Part shown: positions 36,320 through 45,472 of the stretch, piece by piece
Layout of the letters: each line of letters begins with the position of its first letter
Numbering within the stretch: position 1 is the first letter of the stretch
DNA from: Oscillospiraceae bacterium
GTDB lineage: Bacteria > Bacillota > Clostridia > Oscillospirales > Oscillospiraceae
DNA length: 57,449 nt
Reading direction: 5' to 3'
Assembly (NCBI GenBank): GCA_022801715.1
Contig: JAAWSV010000014.1
Coordinates: forward strand, 1 to 57,449
Program-made: the position numbers and the translations under genes
Notes under the pieces: generated by a model
Database searches by the model: none
What the model saw: only the letters and a program-made list of their open reading frames with translations
Told to the model about the DNA's origin: nothing

Positions 36320-37436
36320 GATTCTCAGGAGGCTCCTGTTCACCGCGCTCGCCCTGTTCCTCCTCGCCCTGACCGCGGGGACGGCGGCCCTCCTTCTGAC
36401 CGCGGTGCGGATGCAGATTGCCATGTTTGCCGCCATGGAGGCGGAGCAGGTGGAGGGGCTGCTCCGCCTCTCCGGCAGTTCGGAGGCTTTCCGGCAGGGG
36501 ATGGCGGTGCTGGAAGCGGCGGGGTATCCCTACACCGGGGGGCGGCTGTTGTTTCGTCTGCTGGCCCGGTCCCTCCTCTGGGGACTCCCGGCGCTGGTCC
36601 TCGCGCTGCTGTGCCTGCTCCTCCACCGCTGTCTCCGGCGGCGGACCGGGGCGGAGACAGAGGCGCTGTGCGCCGCCATGGAGCGGGGTACCCTCCCCAA
36701 GGCGCCGGAGACGCCGGCGCTGGGACAGATCAGCCAAGCTCTGCGGGGACTGCTGCGTCGGCAGGAGACAGAGACAAAGCAGCTCCGCCGGGACAAGGAA
36801 CAGCTTCAGGGGTTCGCCCAGAACATCTACCACCAGATCAAGACGCCCCTCACCGGCCTGCGGATCCAGCTGGAGCTTCTGCCGGAGACGGAGGACCAGC
36901 GCTCCTGTATCGCTCTGGTGGACGCGCTGTCAGAGAAAGTGGGGCTGCTGTTGCGCTTAGGGAAGCTGGAGGCCCGGACGGTGAAGATGGAGATGCGGCG
37001 CCAGTCCGTCTCCGCCCTCCTCACCGAGGCGCTGGAGGCGGTGGAGCCCCTCCTCCGCCGCCGGGGCGTAGAGGCGGCGTGCGACATCCCCGAGGGTGTG
37101 ATCTGCCCCTGCCACGGCTTCTGGCTGCGTGAGGCCTTGGAAAATCTGCTGAAAAACGCCTGCGAGCACACCCAAGGACAGCTCACCGCCGCCCTCCGGG
37201 AGAGCGCCGGGGCGGTGACTGTGACCATCCACAGCGGCGAGGACTGCCCGGCGGAGGGCATCCCCGTTACCCGATACGCCTCCCAGCGGAGCGGCGGCAC
37301 CGGGTTAGGCGTCTACATCGCCGCGGAGGTGGCGGCACAGCACTTTGGGCGCCTCACCTTCTCACCGGGACGGACAGGGGGCACCGACGCGGTACTGACA
37401 CTGCCGAAGATCGCCTCCACACCGGCAGAAATGTAA
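36306..37436 (+). CDS. Sensor histidine kinase (VncS-like)
   Basis: 376 residues. Two membrane helices (about 10-36 and 87-108) enclose a short extracellular loop of about 50 residues. HisKA has His176 in FAQNIYHQIKTPLTG. N box is LENLLKNACEHT, and GGTGLGVYIAAEV is the ATP lid. The short sensor loop is typical of kinases that sense antimicrobial peptides through a partner ABC exporter, which follows. Confidence 0.93.
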   Translation: MKSYRILRRLLFTALALFLLALTAGTAALLLTAVRMQIAMFAAMEAEQVEGLLRLSGSSEAFRQGMAVLEAAGYPYTGGRLLFRLLARSLLWGLPALVLALLCLLLHRCLRRRTGAETEALCAAMERGTLPKAPETPALGQISQALRGLLRRQETETKQLRRDKEQLQGFAQNIYHQIKTPLTGLRIQLELLPETEDQRSCIALVDALSEKVGLLLRLGKLEARTVKMEMRRQSVSALLTEALEAVEPLLRRRGVEAACDIPEGVICPCHGFWLREALENLLKNACEHTQGQLTAALRESAGAVTVTIHSGEDCPAEGIPVTRYASQRSGGTGLGVYIAAEVAAQHFGRLTFSPGRTGGTDAVLTLPKIASTPAEM

Positions 37437-37449
37437 AATTGCCCCTCCG

Positions 37450-37483
37450 CTGTCACCGGGCTGTAAGGTTTCGCTGGTATTCT
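37450..37483 (+). promoter_or_regulatory. Direct-repeat operator and -10 ahead of the ABC exporter
   Basis: CTGTCACC at 37450, CTGTAAG at 37461 (11-bp spacing), then 10 bases to TATTCT. This matches the arrangement at 35496-35529, so both transcription units appear to share one regulator. Confidence 0.7.
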
Positions 37484-37506
37484 ATGATCGAAAGGAGGCG
37501 ATTTCT

Positions 37507-38190
37507 ATGGATATCCTCATCGCGGAGAACCTGCACAGGACCTATATGGACCGGGGCGTCCCTGTCAGCGCGGTGAACGGCGTCAGCCTCACCGTGGCGG
37601 AGGGTTCGTTTACCGCCGTCATCGGCAAGAGCGGGTCCGGCAAGACCACCCTGCTCCGGCTCCTCAGCGGGCTGGACCGGCCGGACGCGGGTTCGGTGCA
37701 AATCGACGGGCAGGAGCTGGAAAAGATGAGCCGGAGGGAGCAGGCGGCCTTCCGGCGGCGGCGGATCGGCTTTGTGTTTCAGGACTACTCCCTGCTGCCG
37801 GAGCTCACCGCCGGGGAGAACATTTTGCTCCCCCTGCTGCTGGACGGGCGAAAGGGGGACGAGGTGCGGCTTCGGGAGCTGGCCAGCCTTCTGGGCATTG
37901 AGACCGCACTGAACCGCCGGCCCCGCCAGCTCTCCGGCGGGGAGCAGCAGCGGACGGCCATCGCCCGGGCGCTTGTCGCCAACCCCGCCGTGGTCTTTGC
38001 CGATGAACCCACAGGCAACCTGGACGCCGCCGCCGGTCAGGATGTGGTGACACTGCTCCACGCCTCCCAGCGTGCCTTGGGACAGACGGTGGTGCTGGTG
38101 ACCCACGACATGGACCTGGCCCGCACGGCGGACCGGATTCTCACCCTCTCCGACGGAAAAATTGTCTCGGAGGAGGTGGGGACGCTGTGA
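37507..38190 (+). CDS. ABC transporter ATPase (LolD/MacB type)
   Basis: 227 residues. Walker [10 protein letters not shown] (about 40-48), Q loop [13 protein letters not shown], signature LSGGEQQR (about 139), Walker [14 protein letters not shown] loop VTHDMD. Partner of the FtsX-like permease, whose GTG start overlaps its stop by four bases. GAAAGGAGG precedes the ATG. Confidence 0.96.
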   Translation: MDILIAENLHRTYMDRGVPVSAVNGVSLTVAEGSFTAVIGKSGSGKTTLLRLLSGLDRPDAGSVQIDGQELEKMSRREQAAFRRRRIGFVFQDYSLLPELTAGENILLPLLLDGRKGDEVRLRELASLLGIETALNRRPRQLSGGEQQRTAIARALVANPAVVFADEPTGNLDAAAGQDVVTLLHASQRALGQTVVLVTHDMDLARTADRILTLSDGKIVSEEVGTL

Positions 38191-40583
38191 AAAAGCTGCG
38201 CTGGAGAAAGGAACTGCTGCCCGTAATCGCAGCCATCTGCTGTACCCTCTTTTTCTCGGCGGCCCTGCAGAGCATCCAGTCCTCCGCCCTATTCACCCAG
38301 CGGGAGGAGCGGTTTCGATCCTACGGGGCTTGGAACTGCGCAGTAGTCGGGGGTCCCGGCGTGGGAGAGAAAGCGGCGCAGCACCTGTCGGTCAGGCGGG
38401 CGGGAATCATGCGCTGCTACACCGACGGCGAGAGCGGCCTTTTGGTGGGAACAGCGGACGAGACCGCCATCGACCTGGGCCGGCTCACTCTCCAAGAGGG
38501 AGCTTGGCCCCAGGGACCGGCGGAGATCGCCGTGGAGGCTTGGGCGCTGGTGAAAAACGGGTACTCCTTGGAGCTGGGACAGGTGATCCTCGTGGCGGGA
38601 CAGCCCTATACCCTCTGCGGTGTGATCCGGTCCTACTCACAGGGGTGGAAATCCACCCTTCAGACCTATGAGGACGTGGCCCTGCAGGCGGTGGTGACCC
38701 CCGACGCGCCTCTGGCCAGCGGGACGCCGGTGACGGAGACTGCCCTGCTGGCGGGGGACTACACAAGTCAGGAGAGCCGTCAGGAACTGAAGACCTACAC
38801 CGGCGGGCGGGTCTGTTACAACGACCCGGCCTACCCGGAGGGGACACACTCCCTCACCGAGGCGCTGGCTCGGATGACCGACGAGGAGGGGACATTTCTG
38901 TTCCTGCTCCTCTGCTGTCTCCTGCTGACCCTCTACGCCGTCCGGACAGACCGGCGGACCGCAGGGCGCAGCGGCACGATTCTACAGGAGCTGGGAGCGG
39001 ACAGGCGGCAGATTCGGTGGTACGCCCTGCGGGAGTACGCCGCGGTGTGGGGGATGGCCTGCCTGCCCCTGACCCTCTTAGGCTGCGGCGCGGCGTGGCT
39101 GGCGCTCCAGATACTCAACAGGGCATTTCAGGCGGGCCTGTGCTTCCATGTAAGCATACCGCGGCTGTTGATCGGATGCGCCTTTACCGCTCTGAGCATA
39201 ACCGTCGCGGCGGCGGTAGTACCGGCGCCGCGGCAGAAGCGGCGGGCGCGGCGAAGGGTCTGCAAGTTCCGGAGGGTCTCCTCCCTGGCCTCCCGGCGGC
39301 TGCTGGTCCGTCTGCCACGGACTGTGGGGCGGATACTGTGCTATACGCTGATCCTCTGCGTGGGTGTGATCACGCTGGTGCAGGTGCATTTGCAGTATCG
39401 CGGCTATCGGGAGAGCACCGGAACCAACGACTATGCCTACCGTTTCCGTCCGGATGGGTCACACGCGCTGTTGTCGATAGAGCTGCTGGAGGCGGTGGAG
39501 GAGATCGACGGCATTGACGCGGTAGACGCCTTTACGAATCTCACCGAGTATTTCCCCCAAGGGGAGTCCCTCCGTGTCACATGGGAGGGGGCGGGAAGCT
39601 CCGACTACATGTACATGATCAAACTCACATCAGATTGGTCTATCGACGGCATTGCTGACAGTGTGGTGGAGGTCGTCGCCGTAAATGACTCCCTGTGGAC
39701 CTATCTGTGCGGTGCCTACGGTCTGTCCGCGTCGGAGGAGGACAGCGCGATTGCCGTCTTCTATCCGCTCATCATGCGCGGCGGGTCCATTGCCTGCATC
39801 AAAGAGAACTTAGAGCGGTACGACCCGGGCGAGGTTTGGAAGGAAGACACCCTCTCGGTGGGAGATACGCTGTCGATCCAGCCCCCCGGACGGGAGAGCC
39901 TGTCATTTACCGTGGGCGGAATCATCCGCGATGTACCCGCGGACCTTGACAACGCGCGCACCGGCTACTTCTGGAGGCCGACCATTCTGGTCCGCTCCGG
40001 CACCATGGAGCAGATCATCGGTGTAACCGGGTATGAGTATCTATACGCGTATGGGGACATCGGAAAAATGAACGGCGTTTTCAGCGACCGGCAGGCGGCG
40101 ATCCTCGCCGCGCTGAACCGGGCGCATCTGGAAAACAACCGGGAACATACAGTATCTATGCGGGACGCGTCGATCCATCACATCAGCACGCGCACGATCA
40201 TCGCGCTGCTGCTGATCGCGTTTGCCCTGGTCGTGCTGGCCAACGGAGCGCGGTCGGTCTATGCGGCGGACCGGGAGAGCAACACGGTCCTGCGGGCATT
40301 GGGGGCTGAGGAGGCACAGATACGCAGCCTCTACCGGCGGGAGAGCTTGATAGTATCCGGAATCTCGGCAGTACTCTCCGCCGGGCTGCTCTGGTCTTAC
40401 TGGATCGGGCCGGAGATCAGCACATATTCACGCCGCTGGGGAAGTACCGCGGCCGCCTTGGAGCTGTTTGTGGAACGCAACACAGCATTCGTTCCCGGAT
40501 GGGTATACGGAGCCGCGTTGCTGGCACTGATCCTGCTCCCCATCGCCGCAGAACTGCTGCCGCTCCGACGGGAGGAAGTGTAG
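38187..40583 (+). CDS. FtsX-type ABC permease (antimicrobial peptide exporter class)
   Basis: 798 residues from GTG 38187. Layout: one N-terminal helix (about 12-33), a large extracellular domain, three helices near 240-345, helix 5 near 378-398, a second extracellular domain (about 400-670), and three C-terminal helices (about 672-695, 727-750, 770-790). This is the two-FtsX-half plan of Vex/MacB-like systems. The genes around it suggest defence against cell-envelope antibiotics or peptide export; no substrate can be read. Confidence 0.9.
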   Translation: MKKLRWRKELLPVIAAICCTLFFSAALQSIQSSALFTQREERFRSYGAWNCAVVGGPGVGEKAAQHLSVRRAGIMRCYTDGESGLLVGTADETAIDLGRLTLQEGAWPQGPAEIAVEAWALVKNGYSLELGQVILVAGQPYTLCGVIRSYSQGWKSTLQTYEDVALQAVVTPDAPLASGTPVTETALLAGDYTSQESRQELKTYTGGRVCYNDPAYPEGTHSLTEALARMTDEEGTFLFLLLCCLLLTLYAVRTDRRTAGRSGTILQELGADRRQIRWYALREYAAVWGMACLPLTLLGCGAAWLALQILNRAFQAGLCFHVSIPRLLIGCAFTALSITVAAAVVPAPRQKRRARRRVCKFRRVSSLASRRLLVRLPRTVGRILCYTLILCVGVITLVQVHLQYRGYRESTGTNDYAYRFRPDGSHALLSIELLEAVEEIDGIDAVDAFTNLTEYFPQGESLRVTWEGAGSSDYMYMIKLTSDWSIDGIADSVVEVVAVNDSLWTYLCGAYGLSASEEDSAIAVFYPLIMRGGSIACIKENLERYDPGEVWKEDTLSVGDTLSIQPPGRESLSFTVGGIIRDVPADLDNARTGYFWRPTILVRSGTMEQIIGVTGYEYLYAYGDIGKMNGVFSDRQAAILAALNRAHLENNREHTVSMRDASIHHISTRTIIALLLIAFALVVLANGARSVYAADRESNTVLRALGAEEAQIRSLYRRESLIVSGISAVLSAGLLWSYWIGPEISTYSRRWGSTAAALELFVERNTAFVPGWVYGAALLALILLPIAAELLPLRREEV

Positions 40584-40621
40584 AGATTTCGCAGAATCCC
40601 CCATGTTGTATAAAAAACTCC

Positions 40622-40650
40622 TTGCAGTATTTGACATTTTCTGCTATAAT
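40622..40650 (+). promoter_or_regulatory. Promoter without a downstream gene
   Basis: TTGCAG, 17 bases, TATAAT on the plus strand. The only downstream feature is a hairpin at 40678; livF beyond it is on the other strand. Confidence 0.5.
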
Positions 40651-40677
40651 AAACAAAAGACTTGCCATAACGGTGAT

Positions 40678-40702
40678 GGCCGCCAAGTCATACTTGGCGG
40701 CC
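40678..40702. terminator. Hairpin between convergent exporter and livF genes
   Basis: GGCCGCCAAG-TCATA-CTTGGCGGCC, a 10-bp perfect stem. On the plus strand ACTGCTATTTTAT follows. Serves as terminator for the convergent units and for any short RNA from 40650. Confidence 0.7.
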
Positions 40703-40785
40703 ACTGCTATTTTATCTGCTTTATCTGCTCTCAAACGCGCTTTTGCGCAAGGAGAGCACCGATGTCTCCGTCCAGATGCTGCCCT

Positions 40786-41490
40786 TCACATACCGAGATA
40801 CGACTTCTGAACATAGTCATCATTTGCCAAGCTGCTCGCCTTCCCCTCCAAAACAGAGACACCCTTCTCCAAGACGTACCCCTCGTGGGCGATTTTCAGC
40901 GCCATGCGGGCGTTCTGCTCCACCAGCAGAACGGAGATCCCCTCCTCCTGATTGATCCGCTTGATCAGAGACAGTGTCTCCGTGATCAGCTTAGGCGACA
41001 GGCCCAAGGAGGGCTCATCAAAGAGGATCAGCTTCGGGCGGAGCATCAGGGCCCGGGCCACCGCCAGAGACTGCTGCTCTCCGCCGGAGAGGGAACCCGC
41101 GTGCTGATTTTTCCGCTCCTTCAGAATGGGGAACAGAGTGAACATCCGGTCAATGTCTGCCTTGACGCCGGAGCGATGGATAAACGCGCCCAGCTCTAAA
41201 TTCTCCATCACCGTCATGTTGGGCCAGATCTGCCGCCCCTCCGGGCAGTGGGCGATGCCCATTTTCACAATCTTGTCCGATTTCAGATTGTCGATGCGCT
41301 CGCCGGCAAAGAGGATCTCCCCTTTCGTTACCGGCAGCAGACCGCAGATAGTGCGCAGGGTGGTGGTCTTCCCCGCCCCGTTGGGGCCCACAATGGTCAC
41401 CAGCTTTCCCTCCTCCACATGGAGGCTCAGTCCGTTGAGCACTTGGACCATTCCATAGCCGGTGCAGACCTCATGCAGTTCCAGCAGCAT
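40786..41490 (-). CDS. livF: Liv-type ABC transporter ATPase (LivF)
   Basis: 234 residues from ATG 41490, which shares one base with the livG stop (TGATG). Walker A GPNGAGKTT (about 36-44), Q loop in HCPEGRQIWPNMTV typical of LivF, signature LSGGEQQSLA, Walker B LILFDEPSLGLSP. Energises the LivHM permease. Name follows family resemblance; ligand is not necessarily branched-chain amino acids. Confidence 0.93.
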   Translation of the reverse strand: MLLELHEVCTGYGMVQVLNGLSLHVEEGKLVTIVGPNGAGKTTTLRTICGLLPVTKGEILFAGERIDNLKSDKIVKMGIAHCPEGRQIWPNMTVMENLELGAFIHRSGVKADIDRMFTLFPILKERKNQHAGSLSGGEQQSLAVARALMLRPKLILFDEPSLGLSPKLITETLSLIKRINQEEGISVLLVEQNARMALKIAHEGYVLEKGVSVLEGKASSLANDDYVQKSYLGM

Positions 41491-42257
41491 CAATCATCAC
41501 CTCCCGCGCCCAGATAGGCCTCAATCACATCCTCATTGCTGGTGACCTCTTGGGGCGTACCGAAGGCGATCCGCTCCCCGAAGTTGATCACCACCACCTT
41601 GTCGGAGATCCGCATAACAAGGTGCATGTCGTGCTCAATCAGCAGGATGGTCATACCCGCGTCCCGCAAACCGTAGATCATGTGCAGCAGATTGTCGGAC
41701 TCGGTGTGGTTCAGCCCCGCGGCGGGCTCGTCCAGCAGCAGCAGCTTGGGACTGGCCGCCATGGCCACGGCGATCTCCAGAATGCGCTGCTCCCCATAGG
41801 AGAGGCTGGTGCACATGTAGTCCCGCTTGCTCTCCAGCCCCGTGTAGGCCAGCACCTCCTCCACCTTCCGCTCAGCCTTCTCCCGCTCGCTGTAAAACTT
41901 CCTGCTGCGCAGCAGAATGTCCAAGGGGGAGGTATCGTGCTTGCTGTGGGTGCCCACCATCACCGCCTCCCCCACGGTCAGGGTGGGAAAGACCTTGGTC
42001 TTCTGGAAGGTGGTCACCAGTCCCCTGTCGGCCACCTGATAGGCCTGCATACCGGTGATATCCTCCCCGTTGAAGAGAACGCGGCCGGCGGTGGGCTGTA
42101 CCAGCCCTGTCACCATGGAGAAGGTGGTGGTCTTGCCGGCGCCATTGGGGCCGATCAGGCTGACGATCTGCCCCTCCTCCACGCAGAAGGACACATCCTT
42201 CACCGCCTTCAGTCCGCCGAACTCCTTTGTCAGATTTTTGACCTCCAGCAGTGCCAT
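41490..42257 (-). CDS. livG: Liv-type ABC transporter ATPase (LivG)
   Basis: 255 residues. Walker A GPNGAGKTTTFSMVTG, Q loop TFQKTKVFPTLTV, signature LSYGEQRILEIA, Walker B LLLLDEPAAGLNHTE and the LivG-typical C-terminal extension GTPQEVTSNEDVIEAYLG. It overlaps livM by one base (TAATG). Confidence 0.95.
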   Translation of the reverse strand: MALLEVKNLTKEFGGLKAVKDVSFCVEEGQIVSLIGPNGAGKTTTFSMVTGLVQPTAGRVLFNGEDITGMQAYQVADRGLVTTFQKTKVFPTLTVGEAVMVGTHSKHDTSPLDILLRSRKFYSEREKAERKVEEVLAYTGLESKRDYMCTSLSYGEQRILEIAVAMAASPKLLLLDEPAAGLNHTESDNLLHMIYGLRDAGMTILLIEHDMHLVMRISDKVVVINFGERIAFGTPQEVTSNEDVIEAYLGAGGDD

Positions 42258-43237
42258 TATGCCGCCTCCTTTCCTGTCCGCTGCCGCGCCTGCCAGCGGC
42301 GCAGCGCCTTATAGAAGGTGGGAATCAGCCCGTCGGGAATAAAGAGCACCAGCACAATCAGCAGTACGCCGAAGATCGGCATCCGCAGTGTGTCCGCCAC
42401 ACGGAGGTACTCCGGCAGGAAGGTGAAGATAAATGCCCCCAGCACAGGCCCCCACAGGGTACCCCGGCCGCCCACCACCGTCATCATAATGATGTAGAGC
42501 ATCACATTGTTGAAGCCGGCCATCTCCGGACTCACCATCTGGGCGTAGCTGGCGTGGAGCACACCGGCCAGCGCGGTAACCGCCACACTGATGGAGAAGG
42601 CGGCCAGAGAGAAGTGGTAGGGGGAGATCCCCAAGCTGGTGGCCAGGGACTCATCCTGCTTCACGGCAATAAAGGCGCGGCCGATCTTGGAGTCCACCAA
42701 GCGCCCGGTCAAAAACTGCGTCAGCACCACAAAGATCAGAACAAAGTAGTAGAGACCCACCTTGCCTGTCAGCACCCGCCCAAACAGGACCGGGGCAGGG
42801 ACGCCGGTGATGCCGGCCTGTCCGTTGGTCATCTCAATCCAGTTGAGCAGGACCATGTGCACGATTCTGGAGAACAGGATCGTGATGATGATAAAGGAGC
42901 TGCCCCGCACCCGCAGACTGATGGCCCCCAGCAGGAAGCCCACCGCTGTGGTCACCGCTACCGCCGCCAGCAGCGCCGTCCACCAGCCGAGACCGGCCTT
43001 GGTCATGGCGATGGCAAAGACATAGCCGCCGATGGCGTAAAACCCCGCCTGCCCCAAGGTCATGGTGCCGCAGTAGCCCAGCACGATGTTCAGCCCTTGG
43101 GCCGTCAGAATATAGATCAGCGCCGTCACACACAGGTGCTGCACATACTCGGAGCGGCTCAGAAGGGGCAGCAGCGCCAGCAGCGCCGTCCAGCAGACAA
43201 ATTTTTTCTCATGATGGCCAAATCTACCTGTTCGCAT
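42257..43237 (-). CDS. livM: Liv-type ABC permease (LivM)
   Basis: 326 residues with about nine helices. LivM hallmarks: LNIVLGYCGTMTLGQAGFYAIGGYVFA (about 49-75), GRAFIAVKQDESLATSLGI (about 185), MTVVGGRGTLWGPVLGAFIF (about 250). GGGGGTGACAGGATG-type start region follows livH by 16 bases. Confidence 0.93.
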   Translation of the reverse strand: MRTGRFGHHEKKFVCWTALLALLPLLSRSEYVQHLCVTALIYILTAQGLNIVLGYCGTMTLGQAGFYAIGGYVFAIAMTKAGLGWWTALLAAVAVTTAVGFLLGAISLRVRGSSFIIITILFSRIVHMVLLNWIEMTNGQAGITGVPAPVLFGRVLTGKVGLYYFVLIFVVLTQFLTGRLVDSKIGRAFIAVKQDESLATSLGISPYHFSLAAFSISVAVTALAGVLHASYAQMVSPEMAGFNNVMLYIIMMTVVGGRGTLWGPVLGAFIFTFLPEYLRVADTLRMPIFGVLLIVLVLFIPDGLIPTFYKALRRWQARQRTGKEAA

Positions 43238-43253
43238 CCTGTCACCCCCGTTT

Positions 43254-44123
43254 CTAACCGTTCATTCGACTGCCGGATTTGGCAAAAATGCCGTTGGGCT
43301 TCACCAGCAGGACGATCACCACCATGAGGAAAGGAAACGCGTCCTTATAGGCGGAGGAGATGTAGCCACCGCCCAGCGATTCCACAATGCCGATAAAATA
43401 GCCCACGGAGATGGCACCCACAAAGTTGCCCGCGCCGCCGGTGACCACCACCGCCCAAGCCACTGAGATTGCCTTCATGCCCATAGCCGGCTCCAAACTG
43501 TAAACCAGACCCAGCAGGGCCCCGGCCAGACAGGCCATCACCGTCCCAAGGATGGTGCTCAGAGAGTAGATGGCCTCCACATCCACTCCCACCAGCTGCG
43601 CCGCCTCCCGCTTCTGGAAGGTGGCGCGGAAGGCCTTTCCGATCTTGGTGTATTTGATCAGGCAGTGGAACAGGAGGATTGCCGCCGCGGAGGCGAAGAT
43701 GATGAAGAACCGGGCGGGTGTCACCGCCGCGCCGAGGACAAAGATGGTGTCGCCGGCAAAGGGATTGTGGATACTCCTCGGCGCAGCGCCCCACAGATAC
43801 TGGGCAATGTTTGTCAGAAAGATGGACAGTCCGATGGTCACAAGACCATTCACTGTAGAGTCGTCCCGCACATAGCGAAAGACAAAGCGGTTGAGAAGAT
43901 ACCCAAGCAGCGCACCGCCCAGCAGAGACAGGAGCAGCCCCGCATAGAAGGGGAGTCCCAGCAGGTTGACAAAGGTATATGTGAGGTACGCCCCCAGCAT
44001 ATACAGCTCACCATGGGCGAAGTTGGACACCCGCATCAGTCCAAAGATGATGGTATGTCCTACCGAGATCAGCGCATAGCCGGAGCCCAGTACAATACCA
44101 TTAAGGAGTAGTTGTGAGAACAT
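43254..44123 (-). CDS. livH: Liv-type ABC permease (LivH)
   Basis: 289 residues with about eight helices. Hallmarks: LNGIVLGSGYALISVGHTIIFGLMRVSNFAHGELYMLGAY at the start (split over residues 7-46), GKAFRATFQKREAAQLVGVD (about 165) and VVTGGAGNFVGAISVGYFIGIVES (about 230). Lies 74 bases after the binding-protein gene. Confidence 0.93.
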   Translation of the reverse strand: MFSQLLLNGIVLGSGYALISVGHTIIFGLMRVSNFAHGELYMLGAYLTYTFVNLLGLPFYAGLLLSLLGGALLGYLLNRFVFRYVRDDSTVNGLVTIGLSIFLTNIAQYLWGAAPRSIHNPFAGDTIFVLGAAVTPARFFIIFASAAAILLFHCLIKYTKIGKAFRATFQKREAAQLVGVDVEAIYSLSTILGTVMACLAGALLGLVYSLEPAMGMKAISVAWAVVVTGGAGNFVGAISVGYFIGIVESLGGGYISSAYKDAFPFLMVVIVLLVKPNGIFAKSGSRMNG

Positions 44124-44197
44124 AGTTTTCCTCCTGCTGACAGGTCAAAGGGAGTCCGCTCCCCTCAACGGATGTTGGCCGGAAACCGTACCGCGGC

Positions 44198-45397
44198 TTA
44201 GCCTGCCGATACGATGGCGGAGCCGGCGCAGATGGCGGCACCATTCTCGTTTTTGGACAGGAAGGTCTCAAAGCCGTAGCCTTGACCCTTCTCGTCAAAT
44301 TTGATACTGCCGGTAACGATAGTCATGTCCGTCTCCCGAAGGGCATCCCGGATGGCCGCGGCATCGGTGTTGCCGGCCTTGTCAATGGCGTTGGCCATGA
44401 CCAGAACGGCGTTGAAGTCACAGGCGGCATACTTGTCGGGGGACTTCCCATTGGTAATCTCACTGTAGAGCTGGGTAAACATGGGGTTGAGCTCGGTATT
44501 GATATCGGGCAGGTACTCCACCATGCCGTAGATCCCCTCCGCGGCGTCTCCCGCTTGGGACAGGAAATCGCCGGAGGCCCATGCGCCCTCACCGATGATG
44601 GGGCAGGTAATCCCCAGCTCCTTGGCCTGCTGGGCGATACGCACGGCGTTGGCCAAGTTGGAGACGGCGTAGACCGCATCTGGGTTGGCGTTCTTGATGG
44701 CGGTCAACTGGGTATAGAGGTCCGCGTCAGTGCTGTTGACCACCTGAGTGGTCAGTGTGGTGCCGCCCAGTCCCTCTACACACTGCTGGAAGGCGGTGAC
44801 AGATCCCAGACCCCAGTCACCGTTCTCATAGATATAGGCGATGTTCTTGCCGCCGATCTCGTTGATCACCTTCTCCGCGAAGGAGCTGATATAGAGGCTG
44901 GAGATTCCCACGGCACGGAAGAACCACTCGTTGCCCTCCTCCGTCAGCTTGGCGGAGGTGGCAATGGCTGTCACCAGAGGGACACCGTACTGGGCGGCAA
45001 TGGGCATAACCGCCGCGGTGCAGGAGCTGTTGAAGCCGCCGACCAGCGCGGAGACGTGGTCGCTGTTGATCAGCTTCTCCGCCGCGGAGGCTGCGGTATC
45101 CGGATCTGTGGCGCTGTCCTCAATAATCAGTTCAATCCTGCGGCCGCCGAGGACTCCGCCGTTGTCGTTGATGTACTTGGCCGCCGCCTTAGCGCCGTTC
45201 ATGGCGCTCTCCCCGTCGTAGGCCGAGCTGCCGGATATGGGCAGAATGCAGCCAATATAGACCGGGCTGCCGCCGGCATCGGAGGCAGGGTCACCATTCT
45301 CAGTATCGCCGCTGTTGTTGGGATTCGCCGGTCCGCCGCATGCCGCCATGGTCAGAACTATGCACATGCTGAGAAGAATTGCCAATAACCTTTTCAT
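44198..45397 (-). CDS. Liv-type substrate-binding lipoprotein
   Basis: 399 residues. Signal peptide with lipobox MCIVLTMAACGG. Type I periplasmic binding fold: VYIGCILPISGSSAYDGESAMNGAKAAAKYIN near 47, IELIIEDSATDPDTAASAAEKLI, GGFNSSCTAAVMPIAAQYGVPLVTAIATSAKLT, NIAYIYENGDWGLG. The SSCT/ATSAKL contacts resemble amino-acid or amide binders. Cotranscription with an amidohydrolase suggests an N-heterocycle or ureide ligand (inference). AGGAGG precedes the ATG. Confidence 0.93.
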   Translation of the reverse strand: MKRLLAILLSMCIVLTMAACGGPANPNNSGDTENGDPASDAGGSPVYIGCILPISGSSAYDGESAMNGAKAAAKYINDNGGVLGGRRIELIIEDSATDPDTAASAAEKLINSDHVSALVGGFNSSCTAAVMPIAAQYGVPLVTAIATSAKLTEEGNEWFFRAVGISSLYISSFAEKVINEIGGKNIAYIYENGDWGLGSVTAFQQCVEGLGGTTLTTQVVNSTDADLYTQLTAIKNANPDAVYAVSNLANAVRIAQQAKELGITCPIIGEGAWASGDFLSQAGDAAEGIYGMVEYLPDINTELNPMFTQLYSEITNGKSPDKYAACDFNAVLVMANAIDKAGNTDAAAIRDALRETDMTIVTGSIKFDEKGQGYGFETFLSKNENGAAICAGSAIVSAG

Positions 45398-45472
45398 CTG
45401 TTTGCCTCCTATATGTTTTATTTATCTTCTGCCGGGATTCCTCCCCGCAAAAAACGCGCGGATAAAGGGCAC

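Noticed and set aside
40632..40650. TTGACA close to TATAAT as a promoter
   Set aside because: The spacing is only 8 bases; TTGCAG with a 17-base spacer is the workable pair.
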